Source: Desulfobacteraceae bacterium (GTDB lineage Bacteria > Desulfobacterota > Desulfobacteria > Desulfobacterales > Desulfosalsimonadaceae). Taken from it: DNA of 13,371 nt. The stretch is taken from the NCBI GenBank assembly GCA_021162325.1, contig JAGGYV010000169.1, positions 1-13,371 on the forward strand. Reading direction: 5' to 3'. This document shows positions 1 to 7,064 of this stretch, one piece after another. Every line of letters begins with the position of its first letter. Positions within the stretch are counted from its first letter, which is position 1. The notes below the pieces were generated by a model. It was given only the letters and a program-made list of their open reading frames with translations, was not told the DNA's origin and did no database searches. Both the position numbers and the translations under genes were made by a program.

Positions 1-1194
1 ACAGTGGCCAACCTGGAGGTCAACGACAAGCTGAGTGCGATTCTTAAACAAATGGCGGACAAAAATGCACCCCCGCCCATGATGTATGATTTTCATCTGG
101 CAAGTATTTTACCGGTTATTTTCAACAAACAGAATACAGACATCGCTGCCCGGATTTTTGATATGATCCGGCAATATGATATCCCCAAAAATAGTATCCG
201 ATTTTCCATCGCCGAAACCCACGACGGCAAATCCGTCCGCGGCAGCCTGGACCTGCTGTCACCGGCAGAACGACAGAATCTGGCTAAAATAGTTGAAAGC
301 AATGGTGGAAAAATTAAAAATAAAGGGGTAGCACCCCGGCAATATCTTAAATCGGAATTCCAGCAGGTATGTTTTTTAGCGTCATTGGATGAACAAAATA
401 CCCTCACCCGGCTTACGAAAGATACCCCGCCGCAATCTTCAACCCTGCATTTAAAAGATCACATTGTTGATGAATCAGATATTGCCGATGCTTTGGGTAT
501 TACCCGGGAGGCCCTGCTTCAAAATGACACGCTGACATTTTTCTGCAACAAAGTGGTCCATGGCCGGGAACCCTATGAGCTCTGTTCTTCCACAAGAGAT
601 GCCCTGGTCAGAATCGATGATCCGTCACTGGAAGCCGACCGATTTCTGGCATTTTACACCATGGCATTCGCGCTCATGGGAAGACATGTCAAATCTATTT
701 ATTTTAATGATCTTTTGGGCCTTGCCAATGATTATGACCGCATGAAGCAAACCGGTGAACTTAGAGATATTAAACGGACAAAATCAGATTATGATCTTCT
801 TAAAAAAACATTAAATAATCCGGATTCTTTTCATTCAAAAATCGCCAAAGGCATCAACAACCTGATTGCCCTGGTCGACGCAGACCCGGCCCTGCACTTT
901 CGCGGCAATGAAGCAGAAATGATCGCATCCGGCAACCCGGCAGTGGCCTGTATTTATAACCATTGCAATCGTCACCACACCCTGACGATCATCAGCACAT
1001 CCGGGGAGAATGAGGCGGTGTTAATTGATTTATCTCTAATTGACTGGACGTTGCCGGAAACATTTATTGATCAATTCAGTCAAAAAACCATTGATTTAAA
1101 AGAGGGAAAACTGACGTTAGAAACAAGACCGTATCAAGGGTTGTGGCTGAAGGAAGAGATGGTGGATATTCCAAAAAAAAAGCTTATTGAGTAA
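1..1194 (+). CDS. GH13-type sugar phosphorylase, C-terminal part (5' end outside window)
   Basis: This is the C-terminal ~398 codons of a glycoside hydrolase family 13 sugar phosphorylase (sucrose or glucosylglycerate phosphorylase type). Such enzymes split an alpha-glucoside with phosphate to give glucose 1-phosphate in the cytoplasm. The frame is open from base 1; the GTG at 4 has no ribosome site and sits mid-domain, so the true start lies upstream. Family enzymes have roughly 490-580 residues, so about the first third is missing. Numbered from that GTG, the catalytic-barrel motif ETHDGKSVRG (71-80) holds the conserved His-Asp pair, and the stretch around 232-251 (IYFNDLLG...NDY...TG) matches the phosphorylase signature 'GIYFHSLLGSRND..G...TGR'. 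The end forms the beta-sandwich domain C. It converges with the next gene, 4 bp away. The substrate cannot be set from this half. Confidence 0.8.
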   Translation, partial: TVANLEVNDKLSAILKQMADKNAPPPMMYDFHLASILPVIFNKQNTDIAARIFDMIRQYDIPKNSIRFSIAETHDGKSVRGSLDLLSPAERQNLAKIVESNGGKIKNKGVAPRQYLKSEFQQVCFLASLDEQNTLTRLTKDTPPQSSTLHLKDHIVDESDIADALGITREALLQNDTLTFFCNKVVHGREPYELCSSTRDALVRIDDPSLEADRFLAFYTMAFALMGRHVKSIYFNDLLGLANDYDRMKQTGELRDIKRTKSDYDLLKKTLNNPDSFHSKIAKGINNLIALVDADPALHFRGNEAEMIASGNPAVACIYNHCNRHHTLTIISTSGENEAVLIDLSLIDWTLPETFIDQFSQKTIDLKEGKLTLETRPYQGLWLKEEMVDIPKKKLIE

Positions 1195-1198
1195 GCCT

Positions 1199-2371
1199 TT
1201 AAATCAATCCGCCAAGAAATTTATCGGCTGAGACAACCCGAGCCCCATGGGTAAAGGTGTCGATAGACGATTTTTTTACAACCTGATATAAAAAAGGAAT
1301 ATGTAATTTTTCATTAAAATAATGAAGGTTGCGTGAAACGCTGATATTGTTCAACTTTACCTCAACGGCAAACCATGGTATTGATCCCACGGAAATAAGA
1401 AAATCCACTTCTTTTTTTTCAATACTTCTAAGATAATTCAGCCTTGCCTTATACCCTTCATAATCCTGCAAATAATGAACCAGTTTCAATAAGTGGGAAG
1501 CAATCAGATTTTCAAACCGGGCGGCTTCATCATCTATTTCCGACCAGTCCCAAAGATACAGTTTGGCCTCTTTTTTCAACGATCGATAATTTTTCCCGGA
1601 ATATGGATACACCCGAAAACAGTAATAAAAAGATTCCAGTATATTCAACCAGCTTGAAACAGCCCTGTGACTGACCCCAAGATCTTCCCGCAAAGAATTA
1701 ACAGACAATAAGGAAGCCGCTCTTTCAGGGAGCATATCGCCCAACAACTGCATGCTTGACAAATCCCTTATCTGTTCAATATCCCGAATATCTTCGCGGA
1801 ATAAACGATTGTTTTTCTCATTATGCCATCGTCTCAATGTCCTTTGGGTCTGTTTCATTAACGGCTCCGGAAATCCTCCAAATACATCCAGCATGCCTAA
1901 GGCATCGAAGTCCTGTTTATCCGGGATCGCAATCTCTTTCATGATGGAAGGCGTGTTATTTTTAGAATTTAACTCTGCCAAAGTAAATGGATGCAGGCGA
2001 TAGTGGTGATAACGTCCCATCATAGAGTCCCCACCTTTGCGATAAATATCCATTCGCGCACTTCCGGTAATCAGAAACCGATACCGTTCCTTTAACGTGT
2101 CATACTCTCCTTTTACAAATGATTTCCAATCTTTATATTTATGAATCTCATCAAGAATAATAAGATCAGCATCCCCCGGCCATTCTGATTTAAGAATTCT
2201 TTTCCGGTCGACTCGATGATCCCAGTTAAAATACCGTGGCTTTGCAAACTGTTTGGCAATGATATCTTTTGCCAGTGTTGTCTTGCCCACCTGTCTGGGT
2301 CCGGCAATAAAAACCATTTTCTCCATCAGATCGGATGTTACATATTTTGTAAGATATCTGTTTTTAAGCAT
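1199..2371 (-). CDS. AAA ATPase with DUF4143 / nuclease-like C-terminus
   Basis: This is a cytoplasmic P-loop ATPase of the AAA_14 plus DUF4143 type, a large, poorly characterised family common in anaerobes and often in accessory DNA. Walker A is GPRQVGKTT (24-32, Lys30), Walker B is LIILDEIHKY (70-79), and a sensor-like ITGSARMD follows at 101-108. GGFPEP (165-170) is typical of the family linker. A winged-helix-like section lies around 215-260. The end carries EVDFLI (321-326) and VEVK (336-339), a PD-(D/E)xK-like pattern shared with DUF4143 proteins; nuclease activity is unproven. The 390-residue length is normal. The ATG at 2371 has no clear Shine-Dalgarno sequence. The gene is AT-rich and flanked by a toxin remnant, which suggests acquired DNA. 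Its biological role is unknown. Confidence 0.85.
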   Translation of the reverse strand: MLKNRYLTKYVTSDLMEKMVFIAGPRQVGKTTLAKDIIAKQFAKPRYFNWDHRVDRKRILKSEWPGDADLIILDEIHKYKDWKSFVKGEYDTLKERYRFLITGSARMDIYRKGGDSMMGRYHHYRLHPFTLAELNSKNNTPSIMKEIAIPDKQDFDALGMLDVFGGFPEPLMKQTQRTLRRWHNEKNNRLFREDIRDIEQIRDLSSMQLLGDMLPERAASLLSVNSLREDLGVSHRAVSSWLNILESFYYCFRVYPYSGKNYRSLKKEAKLYLWDWSEIDDEAARFENLIASHLLKLVHYLQDYEGYKARLNYLRSIEKKEVDFLISVGSIPWFAVEVKLNNISVSRNLHYFNEKLHIPFLYQVVKKSSIDTFTHGARVVSADKFLGGLI

Positions 2372-2395
2372 AAATGGCGTATACCATAAAAATCG

Positions 2396-2451
2396 GATTG
2401 AATCAATCTTTTTTGCTTACAAGCATAATTTATTTAAACCTTTTTTGCTTA
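2396..2451 (-). promoter_or_regulatory. Operator-like repeats upstream of the AAA ATPase gene
   Basis: Directly upstream of the ATPase start are a 13-bp palindrome GATTGAATCAATC (2396-2408), two identical direct repeats CTTTTTTGCTTA at 2408-2419 and 2440-2451 (32 bp apart, about three helical turns), and the inverted repeat TGCTTACAAGCA (2414-2425) over the first copy. This arrangement is typical of a regulator binding region. No regulator gene is adjacent and no promoter box was assigned with certainty. Confidence 0.35.
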
Positions 2452-2481
2452 TAAAAGAAAAATCAGCCGAAGTAAACACCT

Positions 2482-2613
2482 TTAACTGCTTTTCCTTAAC
2501 CGTAATTTTTTACCCCAAAAATCTTCTTTTAAGATTATTCCAGAAATTTTCTCAAAAGAAATACCCCTTTCGGCGATTAACTTTTCATTCTTTTCATTAT
2601 CCCAATAAATCAT
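2482..2613 (-). pseudogene. Truncated BrnT-like (DUF497) toxin remnant
   Basis: From the ATG at 2613 the minus strand encodes MIYWDNEKNEKLIAERGISF and then about 23 further residues. The opening matches the BrnT/DUF497 toxin N-terminus (pattern '..W.EEKN..L...RGISFE'). BrnT proteins are RelE-fold ribonucleases of roughly 90 residues that pair with a BrnA antitoxin. Here homology stops after about 32 residues, the sequence becomes Lys/Arg-rich, and the frame ends at residue 43. I found no continuation in the other two frames and no antitoxin downstream. The frame is open upstream to 2751, but that part resembles nothing. It is most likely a decayed toxin gene beside the ATPase; a short unrelated ORF is the alternative. 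Confidence 0.45.
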
Positions 2614-2768
2614 CTTTACGCATGACGCCAAAGAATGTACATTGTCAATACTTTTACCAAAATTTTTGGCATTGATCATCGTTTGCCATATGTAGCGGAA
2701 ATCTTTAGACCTCCATAAAATTGTAAGGCTGAAGAAGCCATCCGCTATCACGGAAAAACAATTGCAAC

Positions 2769-2873
2769 ATGAATGGAGGGATGGAAGGATGTGAATATAT
2801 CAACCCTGATTTAATTGCTCAAGTGCTCAGGGCACCCACCCACTCAATCCGGAAACAGGCGGACAGACAATGA
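2769..2873 (+). CDS. Possible 34-residue ORF coupled to the DUF1858-like gene
   Basis: An ATG at 2769 opens a 34-codon frame (MNGGMEGCEYINPDLIAQVL, then 14 more residues). Its TGA overlaps the next gene's ATG in an ATGA junction (2870-2873), the layout of translational coupling. A second in-frame Met follows at 2781. No convincing Shine-Dalgarno sequence precedes either Met. I do not recognise the peptide. It could be a leader peptide, a small partner protein, or chance. Confidence 0.3.
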   Translation: MNGGMEGCEYINPDLIAQVLRAPTHSIRKQADRQ

Positions 2874-3097
2874 GCCAAACAAAAAAAACTAAAATTACGC
2901 TGGATATGACAGTCCTTGATATTGTCAGCCAGTATCGTGAAACCGAGATCGTATTTAAGCAGTATGACGAACCTGCCGGGGAGTGTGTCTGCTGCAATGC
3001 GCTTTTTGATACATTAGCGGCAATGGCGGATAAATACCATATAGATGTTCAAAGAATAATGAATGACCTGGAAAATGTTATTTCATCCGGCAAGTAA
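2870..3097 (+). CDS. DUF1858-like small redox/Fe-S-associated protein
   Basis: This is a 75-residue cytoplasmic protein. It resembles the DUF1858 / ScdA N-terminal-type domain ('T.DMTV..I...YPET..VF..YG...C..C...'), which occurs alone or attached to hybrid-cluster and Fe-S repair proteins. Here the pattern runs ITLDMTVLDIVSQY (9-22), TEIVFKQYDEPAGECVCC (25-42), then a helical half with HIDVQRIMNDLE. Cys39, Cys41 and Cys42 form a C-x-C-C group where the family has its redox or metal cysteines, so the spacing is slightly unusual. GGCGGA about 12 bases before the ATG is a weak ribosome site; coupling to the preceding short ORF may help translation. The precise function is unknown. Confidence 0.7.
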   Translation: MSQTKKTKITLDMTVLDIVSQYRETEIVFKQYDEPAGECVCCNALFDTLAAMADKYHIDVQRIMNDLENVISSGK

Positions 3098-3176
3098 ATT
3101 TTTATCGGTTTGGTTGTTAATAGTTTCTTATCTCTAATTTTTGCGGTTTTTGGCAAACTTTTTTAAAATCTCAAAA

Positions 3177-3322
3177 AAGGTAAAGTGACTAAAGTGATCT
3201 AAAGTGCCTAAAGTTGTGGACTGCGCTAAACGCGCGATCATTCTTAACATAAAAATTGAGAATGCCGAAGGCATTAACCATAACTTTAGCTCACTTCAAA
3301 CTTTAGTTCACTTTTAACTCTT
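3177..3322. repeat. Structured inverted-repeat element with TAAAGTG tandem units
   Basis: The gap between the DUF1858-like and flavodoxin-like genes is filled by an element with imperfect inverted arms. The left arm (3180-3216) carries four tandem units of the form TAAAGTGNCT at 9-10 bp spacing. The right arm (3282-3320) carries the complementary pattern (ACTTTAG.TCACTT). Between them lie three nested hairpins: GCG-CTAAA-CGC, ATTCTTAA...TTGAGAAT, and AATGCC-GAA-GGCATT (3261-3275). No reading frame is present. It looks like a non-autonomous mobile or REP-like intergenic repeat. Confidence 0.6.
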
Positions 3323-3361
3323 CCGGTTTATCCGGGTTAGATATAATCCAGGAGAAATAAA

Positions 3362-3970
3362 ATGGACAGAAAATTATTTTTTTTAATAATAATGGCTTTT
3401 TTTATTAGTACTTTTTTTCCAGGATGCACGACTCACAATGCAGTGATGACCTTTCAAAAAGAAACTGGGCAAATGGCGCATCCCGGAATCGATTACCTGA
3501 AAGCCATTGTGGTATATGATAGCTGGAGCGGCAATACCGAATTAATTGCCGATGAAATCGCCCGGGTGCTTCATTGCCCTTCCGTTAAGGTAGACAATGC
3601 CGAAGAATATACGATGGCGGAGTATAACTTGATTGTTGTGGGATCACCAGTTCACGGCGGAATGCCCACAGATGAAATTGAAAATTTTTTATCCAGCCTT
3701 GAAACCATCCATGCATCGGCTGTTTTTGTTACTTACGGGGCACCGCTGTTCGGTTCCTTTACGGCAAACAGGTGTCTTGATTCCATGGAAGAAAAACTCC
3801 AGGGAACCAGTCTCGGAAGATTCAAGTGCAATGGGTTTCATAAAATATTTTTAACCTATCCCCGTCATCCGGACAAAGAAGATAAATCCGAGGCCGCCCT
3901 TTTTGCGGCGGGCCTGATGGAAAGAGTTCCCTATGACAATTTACCGGAGAAACAACTCTTGCAGCAATGA
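3362..3970 (+). CDS. Flavodoxin-fold lipoprotein
   Basis: This 202-residue flavodoxin-family protein carries an export signal. Residues 2-22 are a lipoprotein signal peptide: Arg-Lys, a hydrophobic core (LFFLIIMAFFISTFF), and a lipobox-like FFPGC with Cys22 as the predicted lipidated residue. The mature domain shows the flavin phosphate-binding loop DSWSGNTE (53-60) after strand KAIVVY, then the second strand and loop YNLIVVGSPVHGG (88-100), as in flavodoxin and menaquinone-dependent protoporphyrinogen oxidase (HemG)-like proteins. AGGAGA at 3350-3355 is a strong ribosome site 6 bases before the ATG. The implied location is the outer face of a membrane, unusual because flavodoxins normally act in the cytoplasm. 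The electron partner is unknown. An uncleaved membrane anchor is the alternative to lipidation. Confidence 0.75.
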   Translation: MDRKLFFLIIMAFFISTFFPGCTTHNAVMTFQKETGQMAHPGIDYLKAIVVYDSWSGNTELIADEIARVLHCPSVKVDNAEEYTMAEYNLIVVGSPVHGGMPTDEIENFLSSLETIHASAVFVTYGAPLFGSFTANRCLDSMEEKLQGTSLGRFKCNGFHKIFLTYPRHPDKEDKSEAALFAAGLMERVPYDNLPEKQLLQQ

Positions 3971-4001
3971 AAATATAAATTAACGTTAATTAAAATAATA
4001 T

Positions 4002-4029
4002 AAAAAATGACCCGCCGGCTATCCGGCAG
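4002..4029 (-). terminator. Rho-independent terminator of the transglutaminase-like gene
   Basis: Read on the minus strand, a 7-bp stem CTGCCGG / CCGGCGG (one G-T wobble) with loop ATAG spans 4012-4029. It overlaps the stop codon at 4019-4021. Six T residues (4002-4007) follow four bases later. The 14-bp palindrome AATTAACGTTAATT at 3978-3991 lies just beyond and may serve the converging flavodoxin-like gene. Confidence 0.65.
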
Positions 4030-4675
4030 TTTCCCGGTCCACATCTTTTTCAAAGTCCGCTTTTTCAAGCGTATCATCCACAATATATTCCTTCCGAAAG
4101 GTTGCGATAATTTCATCAATGGGAACATCATCAAAGCCGCCGCGATCATTTAAATATTCCATGTGCCGGTTGCCGCTTAAATCAAACGGGTGGTAAACAG
4201 AATCGCTGGTTCCGTCAAAATCAAGACCCCGGAGGTTGAACTTATTGCACAGTTCAATATTAAAGGCCGGGGTCGCCTTAACCCATTTTCCCTGTAGAAA
4301 AATTAACGTATACCCATGCCAGTAAAACACATCGGTCTTCATTTGTTCACGCAAACGTTGGGTTGACAGATGGTTTCGGATATCCGCAAAGCCGAGGCGT
4401 GCCGGGATCTCCAGATACCTGCAGCATGCGGCAAGCAGAATGGCTTTGGCAACGCACCAGCCGCGGCCATTGATAAGTGTTGTACTGGCGCAAAGCCCTT
4501 TAACGGTCAAATCAAGGGCGTAGGGATCGTATCGGATTTCATCACGTACCGCGTAATATAAACTGACCGCCTGTTTCGTCTGATTTTTTGAATTTTCGGT
4601 ATGCTTTTTGACAAATTCCTGTACTGCCGGATGATTGAAATCAAATGTCGCTGATAATCGGGTATATTTTTTCAT
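4019..4675 (-). CDS. Transglutaminase-like cysteine peptidase-fold protein
   Basis: This 218-residue cytoplasmic protein belongs to the transglutaminase-like superfamily (papain-like fold; members act as peptidases, amidases or cross-linking enzymes). The catalytic Cys motif is GRGWCVAKAILLAAC (70-84, Cys74), preceded by a typical helix RDEIRYDPYALD (44-55). The catalytic His is in FYWHGYTLIFL (117-127, His120). The third-position segment WVKATPAFN (131-139) has Thr135 where the usual motif 'W...D.T' has Asp, so the triad looks incomplete or shifted; I recall ATPAFN as normal for this subgroup. HPFD and HMEYLNDRG near the end are further subgroup marks. No signal peptide is seen. The ATG at 4675 has no clear ribosome site. 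It appears to be a single-gene unit. The substrate is unknown. Confidence 0.8.
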   Translation of the reverse strand: MKKYTRLSATFDFNHPAVQEFVKKHTENSKNQTKQAVSLYYAVRDEIRYDPYALDLTVKGLCASTTLINGRGWCVAKAILLAACCRYLEIPARLGFADIRNHLSTQRLREQMKTDVFYWHGYTLIFLQGKWVKATPAFNIELCNKFNLRGLDFDGTSDSVYHPFDLSGNRHMEYLNDRGGFDDVPIDEIIATFRKEYIVDDTLEKADFEKDVDRETAG

Positions 4676-4885
4676 TAGAAATTTTTATGGATCATTTTAT
4701 TTTTTTGGGATTAATATATATCAGGATACTATGTCTGGCGGCAATGCCCATGGAAACAAATGGATGAAACATGATAAAGGGATAAAAAAAAAGATTCCGT
4801 TTATGTCCATTAAATAATTTTTTGGTATCGGTTAACCCTAACGCATCCGTTAAAAATACTTTGTTTTTTGTAATTTTTATAAGCA

Positions 4886-4917
4886 CTCCCTTTTACCGCG
4901 AGGCGTATTTTAGGGAG
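4886..4917 (-). terminator. Weak hairpin after the DUF3795 gene
   Basis: On the minus strand CTCCCT (4912-4917) pairs with AGGGAG (4886-4891) across a 20-base loop that overlaps the stop codon of the DUF3795 gene. The downstream sequence is AT-rich but lacks a clean T run, so termination is only possible. The 4676-4909 gap otherwise shows no gene or structure. Confidence 0.25.
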
Positions 4918-5446
4918 ATGCGAATACGACAGACCCGTCCAGCTCGTCGGCCACATCTTTTTTACATTGCCGGCAGCGTTGCGCGCCCCTGAAAAGGGGA
5001 TAGCCGCACGATGAACAATGATACCGTTCGCATTCCGACCGCGCCCATTCCACACTGCCTTCTTCATCACCGAGTTCGGAAACTTTTTCCCGCCACACAG
5101 GAATCGTTCGCATCATGACCCGTTTGCCGGTAGCCAGTCCGAACTTGTCGAACTCATCACAGGGCCACTCGTCGCATTGATGGCAGGAATAAAACCCTTT
5201 TGATTTGACGCAATCACGGATTATACACATTTTACAATATAGATAAAGGTCTTTGGGCGGGTCCGGCTGCATGCATCCGGAGCAGGAGGTCTCTTCGGGT
5301 TTGGTGCCGTACAGGCCACCCATCACAGCTCTGAACTTTTCATTTTTATCCCGGTTGGCGATATACACGCCGCAGGTGCCGCAATAGAGTCCGCACGGGG
5401 CCATTAATTCCTTATTTTTGAATTCATCTTCGCTCCAGCCGTCCAT
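4910..5446 (-). CDS. DUF3795 cysteine-rich protein with C-terminal zinc ribbon
   Basis: This 178-residue cytoplasmic protein has 16 cysteines. The N-terminal half is a DUF3795 domain: MAPCGLYCGTCGVYIA (15-30), CSGC (55-58), CKMCIIRDC (71-79) and FYSCHQCDEWPC (85-96), which is the order typical of the family. The tail adds a zinc ribbon (Cys144, Cys147, Cys158, Cys161; CSSCGYPLF...CRQCK). DUF3795 proteins are widespread in anaerobes and presumed metal-binding; their function is not established. The ATG at 5446 is preceded by GGGAGA at a proper distance, which favours it over the internal Met15. It follows plsC by 48 bp on the same strand, so the two may be co-transcribed. Confidence 0.85.
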   Translation of the reverse strand: MDGWSEDEFKNKELMAPCGLYCGTCGVYIANRDKNEKFRAVMGGLYGTKPEETSCSGCMQPDPPKDLYLYCKMCIIRDCVKSKGFYSCHQCDEWPCDEFDKFGLATGKRVMMRTIPVWREKVSELGDEEGSVEWARSECERYHCSSCGYPLFRGAQRCRQCKKDVADELDGSVVFASP

Positions 5447-5494
5447 AATATTCTCCCTGCTATCTTGAAAATGATCAAAATTTATTGCTTCCGG

Positions 5495-6226
5495 TTATTC
5501 TTTTCCGTAATTACCTAACACGCGGATTTCTTCTTTGACCCTGTCCATTAGCGCATCCCGATCTTCAATTGAATAGCCTGCCGTATCAATGGGTTTACCG
5601 ATATGAACTTCCACATGCTCACCGAGTTTGGTACGCCAGGTGTCTGCGGGCAGAACTTTTTCCGTGCCCCGGACGCCGATAGGAATAATAATCGCGCTGG
5701 TCTGAAGCGCCATCATAAAGCCGCCTTTTTTAAACGGATTTAATTTTCCGCTTCGTGAACGCGTGCCTTCCGGGGCGACCCACAGGATCAGACCATCTTC
5801 CATTTTTCTTTTTGCAACGGCCATGTCCTTGAGCGCCTGTTCGTGGTTTTTTCGGTCTACGAAAATGCATTCTCCGACCCAGCTGGCACGACCCCAAATC
5901 GGTACCCGAAGCAATTCCCGTTTGGCCAAAAAACGGATATCTCCGGGCAATGCATGCATAATCAGGGGGATGTCATAGTGGCTGCGGTGATTGCTCATCA
6001 GGATATGACTGCGTCCTTCCTGATAGACGGCATTTTCCGGATTAATAACATCATAAGTCAGTACGGACTTTAATGTTTTGGCGGAATAGTAATCGCGGGC
6101 ACCTTTTGTGGTCACAGCCCGGTTGTATTGTCCGAGATAAACATGATAGATGGTAATTAAAGAGAATGCCAAAACATAATAAATATTTCTCAGCATAATC
6201 CAGACATCCCGGAAAAATGAAATCAC
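5495..6226 (-). CDS. plsC: 1-acyl-sn-glycerol-3-phosphate acyltransferase family protein
   Basis: This 243-residue membrane-associated acyltransferase of the PlsC/LPLAT family transfers an acyl chain from acyl-ACP or acyl-CoA to the sn-2 position of lysophosphatidate in phospholipid synthesis. The four family blocks are in order: NHRSHYD (79-85, catalytic His80 and Asp85), VPIWGRASWVGECIFVDR (108-125), APEGTRSRSG (151-160), and IIPIGVRGTEKVLP. A hydrophobic segment (about 8-31) at the N-terminus is the expected membrane anchor. The start is a GTG at 6226 with AGGAGA nine bases upstream, better than any nearby ATG. It probably shares a transcript with the DUF3795 gene. Family members can acylate other acceptors, so it may not be the main housekeeping enzyme. 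Confidence 0.88.
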   Translation of the reverse strand: MISFFRDVWIMLRNIYYVLAFSLITIYHVYLGQYNRAVTTKGARDYYSAKTLKSVLTYDVINPENAVYQEGRSHILMSNHRSHYDIPLIMHALPGDIRFLAKRELLRVPIWGRASWVGECIFVDRKNHEQALKDMAVAKRKMEDGLILWVAPEGTRSRSGKLNPFKKGGFMMALQTSAIIIPIGVRGTEKVLPADTWRTKLGEHVEVHIGKPIDTAGYSIEDRDALMDRVKEEIRVLGNYGKE

Positions 6227-6376
6227 AGTCTTTGTCTCCTGATATATTTAAAGAATAACAGATAAAAATAATAAATATCAATAGCACTGTAATGTCAAAG
6301 ATGGTTTAAAAATACAATCAAAGATTTTTTTGGTATAAAAATATTGCGGGATTTTAATGCGTATGTGTGACAAACT

Positions 6377-6511
6377 CGTAAAAAGTCGGATTCCGATGGC
6401 AAAGAAAAAAGCTCCAAATTCGAGGCGCGCAAATCCTGAGTGATGATTCGTACTTAGCGTACTTTGAAGAAACGAAGGATGCAGCGCAACAAAGAATTTG
6501 GACTTTTTACG
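6377..6511. repeat. MITE-like element with CGTAAAAAGTC inverted termini
   Basis: This sits in the 404-bp gap between the receiver-like gene and plsC. An 11-bp perfect inverted terminal repeat CGTAAAAAGTC (6377-6387) / GACTTTTTACG (6501-6511) bounds 135 bp. A second nested pair, CCAAATTC (6414-6421) / GAATTTGG (6494-6501), abuts the right terminus, and GTAC-TTAGC-GTAC forms a small internal repeat. There is no ORF of note. From memory, similar 'TAAAAAGTC' intergenic repeats are abundant in Desulfobacterota; this was not checked. The rest of the gap (6227-6376) is AT-rich with nothing recognisable. Confidence 0.65.
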
Positions 6512-6529
6512 AAGCCATCATGTGTAATG

Positions 6530-6560
6530 AAAAAAACAGGCCCCCTTGTTCAGGACAAGG
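6530..6560 (-). terminator. Possible terminator of the NifX/ATPase operon
   Basis: On the minus strand, the stem CCTTGT / ACAAGG with a 5-base loop (6544-6560) is followed, after seven bases, by seven T residues (6530-6536). It lies about 70 bp beyond the stop codon of the last operon gene. The stem is short and the T run is displaced, so this is a moderate to weak call. Confidence 0.3.
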
Positions 6561-6630
6561 AGACCCGTCTGATAATTTTTGAGGAAATTCCAGTAATGAA
6601 GGTAAACGAGGCTGGATTCACATTCGGATG

Positions 6631-6996
6631 TCAGGGCATCTTCTTCAGGATTCCCAGCACATTTTTAGCCTGGGCAGCATCCGGTTCAGGTGGCAGCTGG
6701 ACCATAATTCCGAGGCCTTCCGAGGCTTCGTGAAATTCTTCCGGTGACAGGCTGCTGACAAGCACTTGGTTGACCATGGCATTTTTCATGAGAATGTCAC
6801 GCGCAATTTTCAATCCGGAGATACCGTCTACTTCTTCGTCAATAATGACCAGGTCCGGAATAGGTCCGGACAGGCTGCCTATTGCTTCATCTGAAGAAAC
6901 AACCGTGACAATTTCAACAGTTTCTTCCCGGGTCAGACCGTCCATAAATTCGGTGAAATTATTTTTTCGGGCTGTAACAAACAGAATATGTTTCAT
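6631..6996 (-). CDS. Degenerate response-regulator receiver-domain protein
   Basis: This 121-residue stand-alone protein has the receiver (CheY-like) fold pattern. Strand 3 plus phospho-acceptor is PDLVIIDEEVDGISGLKIARD (47-67, Asp53), followed by a hydrophobic strand NQVLVSSLS with Ser at the Thr/Ser position. Two hallmark parts are missing: the acidic pair after strand 1 is replaced (HILFVTARKNN), and the conserved Lys of 'KP' is replaced (MVQLPPEPD). It may therefore be a pseudo-receiver that binds a partner without normal phosphorylation. It has no output domain. It is the last gene of the probable ORP-type operon, 68 bp after the NifU-like gene. AAGG lies about 8 bases before the ATG. 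A regulatory or adaptor role in cluster assembly is an inference. Confidence 0.65.
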   Translation of the reverse strand: MKHILFVTARKNNFTEFMDGLTREETVEIVTVVSSDEAIGSLSGPIPDLVIIDEEVDGISGLKIARDILMKNAMVNQVLVSSLSPEEFHEASEGLGIMVQLPPEPDAAQAKNVLGILKKMP

Positions 6997-7064
6997 CGCA
7001 GTGCCTTAAAGTTAAGTGATATTATCCCAGGCCCGGCAAGGGGACTGAGTTGTAACGGGTGAGC

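Noticed and set aside
4..6. GTG at 4 as the real start of the sugar phosphorylase
   Set aside because: The frame is open to base 1, no ribosome site exists, and the protein would begin inside the catalytic barrel.
2253..2675. 140-codon plus-strand frame over the ATPase 5' end and BrnT remnant
   Set aside because: It has no ribosome site and no recognisable domain, and mirrors genes on the other strand; low-complexity Phe/Ser/Lys composition is typical of AT-rich antisense frames.
3342..3347. TATAAT as -10 box of the flavodoxin-like gene
   Set aside because: It is only about 14 bases before the ATG, with no -35 box at 16-18 bp; transcription from it would leave almost no room for the ribosome site.
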